Shown piece after piece: positions 38,351-46,850 of a stretch of DNA of 64,000 bases. Under the pieces are notes generated by a model. The model worked only from the letters and a program-made list of their open reading frames with translations, ran no database searches and was not told the origin of the DNA. The stretch spans positions 1-64,000 of the forward strand of contig CAVPUH010000005.1 of assembly GCA_963708795.1 (NCBI GenBank), given 5' to 3'. A program made the position numbers and the translations under genes. Positions within the stretch are counted from its first letter, which is position 1. Each line of letters begins with the position of its first letter. Origin of the DNA: DAIQRJ01 sp963708795 (lineage in GTDB: Bacteria > Actinomycetota > Actinomycetes > Propionibacteriales > DAIQRJ01).

Positions 38351-39613
38351 CGGGCTGACGGTCGGCGTCTGGGGCGCGGGCCTCGAGACCCGCTCGTTCG
38401 CCCGGCACGCTGCGCGCGCGGCTGCCGCGCGCCCGGATCGCGGTCGTCGTGCTCGAGGCGCCCGCGGACGCCCCCGAGCTGACCGACGGCGCGCTCGTCG
38501 TCGACGCGGCGGGCGCGGCCGAGGCGCTGCGCGGCGTGCGACTCCTCGTCCGCTCGCCCGGCGTCTCGATCTACCGGCCCGAGCTCGCGGGCATCCGGAC
38601 GACCACGCCGACCGGCCTGTGGATGGCCGAGCGCGAGGGCCGCGACGTGATCGGCATCACCGCCACCAAGGGCAAGAGCACGACCGCGAAGCTGACCGCG
38701 CACCTGATCGCCAAGACCGGCCGGCGCGTGCTGCTGGGCGGCAACATCGGCCGCCCCGCGCTCGACTTCCTCGACGACGACGCGCTCGCGGTGATCGAGC
38801 TCTCCAGCTACCAGATCGCCGATCTCACGACCGGGCCCGTCCGTGGCCATGGTCTCCAACGTCTACCCCGAGCACCTGCAGTGGCACGGCACGCTGGAGC
38901 GCTACCGCGAGGACAAGCTGCGCCTGCTGAACCTGCCCGGCGTGCGCCGCTGCGTGCTCAACGCGCTCGCGCCCGAGGTCCTGGCCGCGCCGCGCGCGAC
39001 CGACGACGTGCTGCTCTTCGGCGAGCCGCCCGGGTGGCACGTGGCCGACGACGGCGCCGTCACGCGCGGCGACGAGACCTTCGGCCCCGTGCCCTTGTTC
39101 GGGCGCCACAACGCGCTGAACGTCTGCGGCGCGCTGACCGCGCTGGAGGCGCTGGACGTCCCGCTCCCGCCGCCCGACGCGCTGGCCGATTTCGTCGGCC
39201 TCCCGCACCGCCTGCAGGTCGTCCACGAGGCCGGCGGCGTGACCTGGGTCGACGACAGCATCTCCACCGAGCCGAACGCCGCCCGCTTCGCGCTGGAGAG
39301 CTTCCCGGGCCGGCCGGTGGTGCTGATCGGCGGCGGCTTCGACCGCGGCCAGGACTACACGCGAGCTCGGCGCTGCCCTCGCCGCCCGCGACGCCCGCGT
39401 CTTCGCGCTGCCCACGACGGGGGACCGCCTGGTCGCGGCGGTGGGCGCCAACGCCTCACTCGTGCCCGACCTGGCCACCGCCGTGGCGCGGGCGCGCGAG
39501 GTCGCGACGCCCGGCACCGTCGTCCTGCTCTCCCCCGCCGCGCCGAGCTTCAACTCCCACCGCAACTTCGAGGCCCGCGGCGACGACTTCGCCGCGCTTG
39601 CAGCGGCGCCTGA
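38331..39613 (+). CDS. murD2: MurD2-type UDP-MurNAc-L-alanine:L-glutamate ligase
   Basis: This is a Mur ligase that adds L-Glu to UDP-MurNAc-L-Ala, working with MurL. The start MRFSALDGLTVGVWGAGLET is followed by the Walker-like GITATKGKSTTAKLTAHLI. ALAVIELSSYQIADLTT, SNVYPEHLQWHGTLERYRED, FGRHNALNVCGALTALEALD, LPHRLQVVHEAGGVTWVDDS and SISTEPNAARFALESFPGRP are Mur ligase motifs. The C-terminal LLSPAAPSFNSHRNFEARGD matches MurD-type ends. Assignment to MurD2 rests on the fused context with murL. Breaks occur near 38411, 38840, 39362 and 39600. The TGA at 39611 is the probable stop. Confidence 0.9.
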
Positions 39614-39619
39614 GCGTCC

Positions 39620-40548
39620 GCGACCGCGCGACGGCGCGACGCGCCTCGACCGTCGACGCCGCCTCGAGCCGCGCGCCGGCGCGCACCACCTCGAGCGTCG
39701 TGGCGACGTCGATGTGCTCGGAGTCCAGCAGCCGCTGCAGGTCGTCGACGCCGCGCACGGGCACGCCGTCGACCGCGACGATCAGGTCCTCGGGCCGGAG
39801 CCCCGCGTGCGCGGCGGGTGACCCGTCGATCACCTCGACGACCTCGACCGCCCGGTCGCGGCCGACGAGCGCCGCCGTGCGCGGACCGACGGGACGCGCA
39901 CCGCCGGCGATCCCGATCCAGGCGCGCCGCACGCGACCCTCCTGCATCAGCGCGGAGATGATCTTGCGGGTCGTCGCGTTGATCGGGATCGCCAGGCCGA
40001 GCCCGACGCCCGCCACCGCGGTGTTGATCCCGATCACCTCGCCGTTGCCGGCCACCAGCGCGCCGCCGCTGTTGCCCGGGTTCAGCGCCGCGTCGGTCTG
40101 GATCACGTCGTCGATCATCCGCGTCGCGCTGCCGTCGCGCGCGGGCAACGAGCGCCCGAGCGCGGACACGACGCCCGCCGTGACCGTCCCGCTCAACCCG
40201 TTCGGGTTGCCGATCGCCACCACCAGCTGCCCCACCCGCAGCGTCGCCGCATCACCGAGCGTCGCCGCGGTCAGGCCGCCGTCCTGCGCGCGGATCAGCG
40301 CCAGGTCGGAGAGCGGATCGACGCCGACGACGCTCGCGCTCGTCGTCGCGCCGCTCGTGAACGACGCGGTCACCCGCGTGCTCGATGCCGACCACGTGCG
40401 CGTTCGTGAGCATGAACCCGTCCGGCGTGATCACCACCCCCGACCCGGACCCACGCCGCCCCACCCGCAGATTGGCCACCGACGGCCCGAGCTTCTCGGC
40501 CACGCCCACCACGATCCGCGAGTAGGCATCCAACGCGTCACTAGTCAC
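39620..40548 (-). CDS. HtrA/DegP-like trypsin protease with PDZ domain
   Basis: This is a serine protease of the HtrA family. The triad is His in FMLTNAHVVG, Asp in GVDPLSDLALIRA and Ser in AALNPGNSGGALV. A PDZ domain follows (IDGSPAAHAGLRPEDLIVAV, DGVPVRGVDDLQRLLDS). No signal peptide or membrane span is seen: the N-terminus is VTSDALDAYSRIVVGVAEKL, GPSVANLRVGRRGSGSGVVI. A cytoplasmic place, or loss of the leader, must be considered. One break lies near 40378. The 3' end is uncertain; the frame runs on into murD2 antisense, so a stop near 39610 was probably lost. Confidence 0.87.
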
Positions 40549-40606
40549 TTGCGAAATGATAGTCACGCAGCGGAGCTTGGGATTTGACTGGTACTGCTTT
40601 TCGCCA

Positions 40607-40845
40607 ATGGAGACCACGATCGACGCCGTTCGGCCGCATCGTTGTCCCCAAACCGCTCCGCGACGCCCTCGGGCTCACGACCCGGCTCCACCGTCGACAT
40701 CTCGCGCTATGGCGCCGGACTGCAACTCGTCCCGGCCGGCCGTGCCGCGACCTTGACCGACGAATCTGGCGTGCTCGTGGCCACCGGCACGACCGAGATC
40801 GACGACGCCACCGTCTTCGCGCTCCTCGACGCCGGCCGTCGTTGA
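40607..40845 (+). CDS. AbrB/MazE-family antitoxin
   Basis: This is a swapped-hairpin antitoxin of about 79 residues. After removal of two extra bases (near 40630 and 40686) it reads METTIDA, then FGRIVVPKPLRDALGL, the typical AbrB DNA-binding hairpin. GSTVDISRYGAGLQLVPAGR and VATGTTEIDDATVFALLDAG form the partner-binding tail. Its TGA overlaps the TTG start of the PIN toxin, as is usual for such pairs. The promoter region is shared with the divergent htrA-like gene. Confidence 0.8.
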
Positions 40846-41254
40846 CCCCGCTCGCGCTCGACACACAGCGTCGCCGTCCCACTGCTCGCCGCGTCGCACC
40901 GTGAGCCACGCTGCGGTCGTTCGCTGGTGGGACCGGCGCGAGGTGGCGCTCAGCGGTCACGCCTTCGCCGAGACCTACTCCGTCCTGACACGACTCCCCG
41001 GCGACGCGCGCGTCACGCCGGCCGACGCCGCTCGCCTCATCCGCGCGCGTTTCACCACGCCGCTGATGCTCGCTCACGAGACCGTCGCACGTCTGCCTGA
41101 TCTTCTGAGCTCGCTTGGCATCGCCGGCGGCGCCGTGTACGACGCTCTGGTCGCACTCGCGGCAATTGAGCACGACGCTGAGCTCGCCACCCGCGACGCC
41201 CGCGCCAAGGCGACCTATGACGTCCTCGGAGCGCGGGTGACCATCGCCGGATAG
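40842..41254 (+). CDS. PIN-domain (VapC-like) toxin ribonuclease
   Basis: This is the toxin partner of the AbrB-type antitoxin. PIN-domain acidic residues are seen in LALDT (first Asp), GHAFAETYSVLTRLP (Glu), GGAVYDALVALAA (Asp) and ELATRDARAK (Asp). The length is about 137 residues. The start is a TTG at 40842 overlapping the antitoxin stop. An extra base near 40870 and another near 40900 break the N-terminus; from 40901 on the frame is intact. The expected activity is cutting tRNA or rRNA when the antitoxin is lost. Confidence 0.85.
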
Positions 41255-41279
41255 CGCCGCGAAGGGCCACGCGCAGCAT

Positions 41280-41294
41280 ATGCAATAGTTGCAT
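41280..41294. promoter_or_regulatory. Inverted repeat, likely MarR operator
   Basis: ATGCAA-TAG-TTGCAT is a perfect 6-3-6 inverted repeat ending two bases before the GTG start of the marR-like gene. Size and place suit a self-repressing MarR binding site, which would control the marR-MFS pair. Confidence 0.6.
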
Positions 41295-41296
41295 GC

Positions 41297-41747
41297 GTGC
41301 AAGCAAAGGTTGTGTCTGCGCAAGAGCTCTCGGAGGCGATTGCTCCCGTGTGGGCGTTCATCAACCGGCGCTCGTCGGCGAGCCTGTTCCAGGTCGTCGC
41401 CGACCTCGGGTCGTCGTTCTCGCAGGTGAAGATGCTGTTCCTGCTCGAGGACGGCGGCGAGCACTCGGTCAAGGAGATCGCGAACCGGCTGGGTCTGTCG
41501 CTCCCCGCGGCGAGCCGGGCGATCGACGGGCTGATCGAGAAGGACTACGTGACCCGGCGCGAGTCGGCCGAGGACCGGCGGTCGCGGCTGATCACGCTCA
41601 CCGACCACGGGCGCGAGGTCATCGCGCGCGTCCACCGGGCGCGGCTGCGAGACGCTCGAGACGTTCGCCGCCGACCTCACCGAGACCGAGCGCCAGGGCT
41701 TGTACGACGCCATCCTCCCCATCGTCGAAAGGATCACTCGCCAGTGA
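41297..41747 (+). CDS. MarR-family transcriptional regulator
   Basis: This is a winged-helix repressor of about 150 residues. QVVADLGSSFSQVKMLFLLE, HSVKEIANRLGLSLPAASRA and IDGLIEKDYVTRRESAEDRR form the DNA-binding domain, and SRLITLTDHGREVIARVHRA the wing and helix. One extra base near 41650 breaks the last helix, which repairs to TLETFAADLTETERQGLYDA, ILPIVERITRQ. The start is a GTG at 41297. Its stop overlaps the GTG of the MFS gene (GTGA), so it almost surely regulates that exporter. Confidence 0.92.
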
Positions 41748-43292
41748 CCGATCGTCTCCGCATCTCCGAAGAGAACCGCCGCTGGTGGACGCTCGCGGCC
41801 ATGTGCTTCGCGCTGTTCATGGTGATGCTCGACAACACGGTCACCAACGTCGCGCTGCCGAGCATCCAGCGCAGCTTCGACGCGTCCCTCTCCGCGCTGG
41901 AGTGGACGATCAACGCCTACACGCTCGCCTTCGCCGTCTTCCTGGTCACCGGCGGCCGCCTCGGCGACATCTTCGGCCGCCGCAAGGTCTTCCTGATCGG
42001 CGTCGTCGTCTTCGGCGTCGTCCAGCGCCACGATCGGCCTCGCGCCCAGCGAGGGCTGGCTCGTCGCCAGCCGGGCCGTCCAGGGCCTCGGCGCCGCGCT
42101 GATGATGCCCGCCACGCTGAGCATCATCACCAACGCCTTCCCGCCGCCGAGCGCGGCAAGGCGATCGGCACGTGGGCGGGCGTCTCGGCGATCGCGCTCG
42201 CGCTCGGCCCGCTGGTCGGCGGCTGGCTGACCGAGGACGTCACCTGGCGCGCGATCTTCTTCATCAACGTCCCCGTGGCGGCGGTCGCCATCGCCGTGAC
42301 GCTGTTCTCCACCCACGAGTCGCGCGACGAGACGCGCCACCCGGCAGGTCGACTACGCCGGCATCGCCGACGCTGACGGTCGGCCTGACCGCGCTCGTGC
42401 TGGCGCTGGTGGAGGGCAACGCGTGGGGCTGGGGCAGCGCCCGCATCATCAGCCTGTTCGCGATCGCGGTCGTCGGCCTGGTCGCCTTCGTCGTGATCGA
42501 GCGCCGCGTCAGCCGCGCCGATCGTCGACTTCGACTTCTTCCGCTCGCGCAGCTTCCTGGGCGCGAACCTCGTCGCCTTCGCGATCTCCTTCGGGATGTT
42601 CGCCGTCTTCTTCTTCCTCGCGCTCTACATGCAGAACATCCTCGGCTACTCGCCGCTGGAGACCGGCGTGCGCTTCCTCCCGAGCACGCTCGTGATCATG
42701 GTCGCGGGCCCGGTGGCGGGCCGGCTCGCGGACCGCATCGGCCCGCGCATCCCGCTCGTCATCGGCCTGCTGTTCGTGACCGCCAGCCTCGCCTGGCAGT
42801 CGCGCATCGAGGTCGACACGAGCTTCGCCTTCCTGGTCACGCCGTTCATCCTGCTCGGCCTCGGGATGGGCTTCACGATGTCCCCGATGAGCACGGCGGC
42901 GATGAACGCCGTCGACCGCACCAAGGCCGGCGTGGCGAGCGGGACGCTTGAGCATGACCCGCATGGTCGGCGGCACGTTCGGCGTCGCCGCGCTCGGCGC
43001 GCTGGTCGCCGCGGTCGGCCGCCACGACCTCGCGCAGTCGCTCCCGCGCGTCCCGGAGGCCGCGCGCGAGCAAGCTCGTCGACGCGCTCGGCTCCGGCGC
43101 CGCGACCGAACGTCCCCGGCCAGGTCAAGGCCGCCACCCAGCAGGCGTTCGTCGACGCGCTCGGCACCGGCCTGACGATCGCCGCCATCGCGACGCTGCT
43201 GGCCGCGGTCGCCGCCTGGCTGCTGGTCGACGGCAGCCGGCCGCAGCACGAGCCGGCCGCCGGCGCCCGAGCCCGAGGCTGCCATGGTCTAG
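41744..43292 (+). CDS. MFS multidrug exporter (DHA2/EmrB-QacA type, 14 spans)
   Basis: This is a proton-driven drug exporter. The DHA2 signature LDNTVTNVALPSIQRSFDAS lies in the first span. SALEWTINAYTLAFAVFLVT, GGRLGDIFGRRKVFLIGVVV and RAVQGLGAALMMPATLSIIT follow. The second half has NLVAFAISFGMFAVFFFLAL, PSTLVIMVAGPVAGRLADRI and GLGMGFTMSPMSTAAMNAVD. The reconstructed length (about 512 residues) suits 14 spans. Breaks occur near 42025, 42145, 42343, 42370, 42520, 42950, 43065 and 43100. It is coupled to the marR gene. The substrate is unknown. Confidence 0.92.
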
Positions 43293-43295
43293 CGC

Positions 43296-44233
43296 GTGCA
43301 CGTCCTCACCGACGGTCGACGAGCCGCTGATCGAGCGGCTCCGCGGCGAGCACCACTTCTTCTGGATCGACCTGCGTGCGGCCGTCCGACGGACGAGATC
43401 AAGCAGCTCGGCGAAGCGCTCGGCCTGCACCCCGTCGCGCTCGAGGACACGCTGGAGTTCGGGCAGCGGCCGAAGGTCGACCCCTACGACGATCAGCTGC
43501 TGTTCGTCTTCTACACGGCGAAGGTGCCCGGCGACGCCGATCGAGGTCCACATCTACATCAGCGGCGACTTCATCGTCACGGTCCGCCACGACGACTGCA
43601 TGGCGCTCGACGACCTCCACGAGTCGCTCGCGCGAGCAGCCCACGCACGACGAGGAAGTGCTCGTCTACCGCATCTTCGACGGGCTGACCGACGCCTACT
43701 ACCCGGTGATCGAGGCGCTGGAGCACGAGATCGACGCAGCTCGAGGCCGCCGTCCTCGACCACCCGCGGCGCGAGCAGCTCGACGATCAGCTACCGGCTC
43801 AAGCAGAACGTGCGCGAGCTGCACCGCCTCGCCGCGGCGCAGCACGACGGCTTCGACGTCGCGCACGACGCGATCCTCGCCCTGCCGGGCTTCGAGAAGA
43901 GCTCCAAGCCGTATCTGCGCGACGTCGGCGACCACCTCAACCAGATCTCGGGCGAGTTCCAGCGCCAGACCGAGGACCTGTTCTCGCTCACCCAGACGTA
44001 CTTCAACGCCAACGCCGACCGCCTCAACGCGATCGCCACGCGGATCACGATCGGCGGCACGATCTTCGTCGCTCTGGACCGTCGTCACGGGCTTCTTCGG
44101 TCAGAACTTCAAGTGGCTGACCGACCACGTCGAGTCCAGGCACGCCTTCCTCTTCTTCGGCGTCGGCGGGCTGATCATCCCCACCGTGATCCTGCTCACA
44201 CTCTTCTGGGTCAAGCGCCACGATTGGTTCTGA
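43296..44233 (+). CDS. corA: CorA-family divalent cation transporter
   Basis: This is a magnesium/cobalt channel of the CorA family with a large cytoplasmic funnel and two C-terminal spans. GLHPVALEDTLEFGQRPKVD and PYDDQLLFVFYTAKVPGD mark the N-domain; ALPGFEKSSKPYLRDVGDHL and YFNANADRLNAIATRITIGG form the long helix. The selectivity signature at the end of the first span reads GFFGQNF in place of the classical GMN. The second span is HAFLFFGVGGLIIPTVILLT and the tail ends WVKRHDWF. Breaks occur near 43317, 43370, 43388, 43539, 43630, 43740, 43780 and 44070. Confidence 0.92.
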
Positions 44234-44254
44234 GCGGCGAGTAGGCTCCGGCGC

Positions 44255-45505
44255 ATGTCCGTCGACACCAGCCAGATCGCCAAGCTCGACGTCGAGCCCG
44301 GCGAGCTCCCCCCGACGATGGCCGCCTGGGTCATCCGCGCCGAGCGCGAGGGCGAGCCGACCGAGGCCTTCCAGCTGGAGGAGATGGAGGTACCGGAGCC
44401 CGGCGCGTTCGAGGTGATCGTCCGGGTGATGGCCGCGGGCGTGAACTTCAACAACGTCTGGGCGGCGCTGGGCAAGCCGATCTCGGTCTTCCGCTACCAC
44501 CAGGAGGACCACCACATCGGCGGCTCGGACGCGAGCGGCGATCGTCTGGAAGGTCGGCGAGGGCGTCACGCGCTGGAAGCCGGGCGACGAGGTCGTCGTG
44601 CACTGCAACCAGGCCTCCTACGAGGACCCCGAGGTGCACGGCCTCGACCCGCTCGCGGCGCCGTCGCAGCAGATCTGGGGCTACGAGACGACCTGGGGCT
44701 CGCTTCGCGCAGTTCTGCAAGGTCCAGGCCCAGCAGCTGCTGCCCAAGCCGAAGGCGCTCGCCTGGGAGGAGGCCGCCTCCTACGGCCTGACGTTCTTCA
44801 CCGCCTACCGGATGCTCGTCGACCAGGCGCAGCCTGCAGGAAGGCCACCGCGTGCTGATCTGGGGCGGCGCCGGCGGCCTCGGCGTGTTCGCCACCCAGC
44901 TGTGCAAGCTCGCCGGCGCGGACTCGCTCGGCGTCGTCTCGAGCGCCGAGAAGGGCGAGCTGGTCAAGTCGCTCGGCGCCGTCGACTACATCGACCGCAA
45001 CGAGTTCCCCGGGATGATGCGCACCGGCGAGGAGGACTACGACTCCGAGAAGGCGCGCTTCAAGGAGTCACGCCGCTTCGGCGAGGCCGTCAAGGAGAAG
45101 CTCGGCGGCTTTCCGGACATCGTCTTCGAGCACGTCGGGCGCGCCACGTTCCCGACCAGCGTGCTCGTGGCCAAGCCGTTCGGGACGATCGTGATCTGCG
45201 GCGCGACCTCCGGCCACACGCTCGATTTCGACGTCCGCTACCTGTGGATGCGCCAGAAGCGGATCATCGGCTCGCACTTCGCCAACGCCTGGGAATGCCA
45301 CCGCGCGAACGAGCTGATCGAGGCGGGGAAGGTCCGTCCCGTACTCTGGAGGACGCTCGGCTTCGATCAGGTCGCCGAGGCACACCAGCTCATGTACGAG
45401 AACAAGCACCTGGGAAAGATCTCGATCCTCGTCGGCGCGGAGTCCGAGGGCCTGGGTAAGACAGCGGAAGGCCCGGGCGCGATCCGGGCGGAGGTGGGGG
45501 CCTGA
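44255..45505 (+). CDS. ccr: Crotonyl-CoA carboxylase/reductase
   Basis: Ccr carboxylates crotonyl-CoA with CO2 and NADPH to ethylmalonyl-CoA, the key step of the ethylmalonyl-CoA pathway and a source of polyketide extender units. It is an MDR-fold reductase of about 415 residues. VMAAGVNFNNVWAALGKPIS, HIGGSDASG, VVVHCNQASYEDPEVHGLDP, IWGYETTWGSFAQFCKVQAQ, GLTFFTAYRMLVDQAQ and the NADPH loop IWGGAGGLGVFATQLCKLAG are diagnostic. RIIGSHFANAWECHRANELI near the C-terminus is also typical. Breaks are near 44540, 44706 and 44832. It is followed by a small gene 1 bp after the stop. Confidence 0.95.
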
Positions 45506-45506
45506 G

Positions 45507-45931
45507 ATGGCAGCCGGAGTAGTGCAGATCCCGTGGTACGCGACCCTGTTCCGGGGCGACCAGTTCGCGGCGGCCGTGGCCGAGATCGCGCCGGTCGCGA
45601 TGCGCTACGGCGCGACGGACTACCTCGTCTATCGCAACCGCGACGACATGTACAAGTTCATGCAGTGCGCGACCTTCGAGACCAAGGCGGAGTTCGAGGC
45701 CTACTGGTACGGGCCGGAGATGACGAACTTCCGCACGGTCCACTCGGGCTGGTACCAGGTGCCGATCCTCTACACCTGGGCCGACCTCGTGATCGCCGGC
45801 GGCCGTAACGGCAACGGTAACGGCCGGCCCGTGTCCGTGGGCGGAGGCGCCCACGGCGGATCTCCGGCGGCCGTAACGGCCACGCCGGTCAGTGTGACCG
45901 GGACGCGCCCTCGGCGACCCCCATGGCCTAG
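45507..45931 (+). CDS. Small protein co-transcribed with ccr, function unknown
   Basis: The ATG at 45507 immediately follows the ccr stop. The core of about 95 residues (VVQIPWYATLFRGDQFAAAV, AEIAPVAMRYGATDYLVYRN, DMYKFMQCATFETKAEFEAY, WYGPEMTNFRTVHSGWYQVP) looks like a ferredoxin-like ABM-type fold. ABM proteins are small monooxygenase-like domains, but I see no catalytic signature. A Gly/Asn-rich tail follows. The end is uncertain: the frame continues past 45931 in antisense of the next gene, and a one-base repair would stop it at the TAG at 45929. Confidence 0.6.
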
Positions 45932-46768
45932 GGCGCTAGCGAACTTCTTGCGCCAGCGGGCCAGCCCCATGTGGAGCTGGTCCAGCGGCGTGGCCTGGAT
46001 CATCGCGTCCGCGTCCTCGCCGCAGCCCGCGCGGATGCGCTCGTCCATCGCGGCCACGAACCCGGCCTCGTCGGTCGAACCCTCAAGCTCGACCTGAGCG
46101 TCAAGGGCCTCGAGCACGGCGTCGAGTTGCTCCTCGGCCGGCGCGTCGCCGAAGTGCGTCATCGCGACCGAGCGTCGGCTCCCAGGCGCGGATCGTCGCG
46201 ATCGACTCCTTCCACGCGGCCACGTCGATGTCCGGCGGCGGCGTCGGCGCGACGGTGAAGGCGTGCGGCGGGATGCGGGCGCCGCCGACGTCGCCGACGA
46301 ACGCGTAGCCGCTGTCCTCGTGGAAGTAGGAGACGTGGTGCGACGCGTGCCCGGGCGTGTACGCGACCTGGAAGCCCGAACTCGGTCTCGCCGCCGGACA
46401 GCACGCGCAGGTTCGCCTCGGGCACCGGCACGAACTCGCCCCACAGCGCCAGCAGCCCTTCGTCGCCGCCGTACAGCCGCCCCGCGCGAGGCGAGCAGCT
46501 TGGCGGGATCGACCATGTGCGGCGCGCCGCGCTCGTGCACGTAGCACCGGCACCGTCGGCCAGCGCCGCACGAGCGAGCCCGGTCGCGCCCGCGTGGTCG
46601 AAGTGGATGTGGGTGAGCAGGATCGCGCGCGGCTCGAAGCCCTCGCCGAGCTCCGCCAGCAGCGTGTCCTGCGGTGAGGCCCGGGCCGGGGTCGATCAGG
46701 ACCCCGTCGACCTCCCAGCAGCAGATGACCTTCTCCCGCCCCTGGTGGCGCACGTCGATGGCCCGCAT
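45928..46768 (-). CDS. Metallo-beta-lactamase-fold hydrolase
   Basis: This is a zinc hydrolase of the MBL superfamily, about 280 residues. MRAIDVRHQGREKVICCWEV, DGVLIDPGPG opens it. The repaired metal motif is ILLTHIHFDHAGA. Later ligands are in FQVAYTPGHASHHVSYFHED, SGYAFVGDVGGARIPP and SVAMTHFGDAPAEEQLDAVL. The C-terminal helix (ATPLDQLHMGLARWRKKFA) is typical of a glyoxalase-II-like or lactonase subclass. The substrate is unknown. Breaks occur near 46675, 46630, 46550, 46490, 46380 and 46180. It diverges from ecm across a short region with two palindromes. Confidence 0.85.
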
Positions 46769-46786
46769 GGTGCGGAATCTACCGTT

Positions 46787-46800
46787 GGTTCGATCGAACC
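46787..46800. promoter_or_regulatory. 14-bp perfect palindrome in divergent promoter
   Basis: GGTTCGATCGAACC is a perfect palindrome 18 bases upstream of the MBL gene start. It lies in the 82-bp region shared with ecm and probably binds a dimeric regulator. Confidence 0.5.
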
Positions 46801-46822
46801 TCGCGCCGATCGTCACACTCGA

Positions 46823-46838
46823 TTGACTCGCGAGTCAA
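46823..46838. promoter_or_regulatory. 16-bp perfect palindrome before ecm, TetR-like operator
   Basis: TTGACTCGCGAGTCAA is a perfect 16-bp palindrome ending 12 bases before the ecm start. Its size and sequence resemble operators of TetR-family repressors controlling acyl-CoA genes. No such regulator is encoded in this window. Confidence 0.6.
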
Positions 46839-46850
46839 TAGAGTTCGGGC

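Noticed and set aside
37057..39613. murL and murD2 as pseudogenes or programmed frameshift genes
   Set aside because: The breaks are many, at unrelated sites, and also hit murB, cofE and corA. No slippery sequence with a downstream structure was found; sequencing error is simpler.
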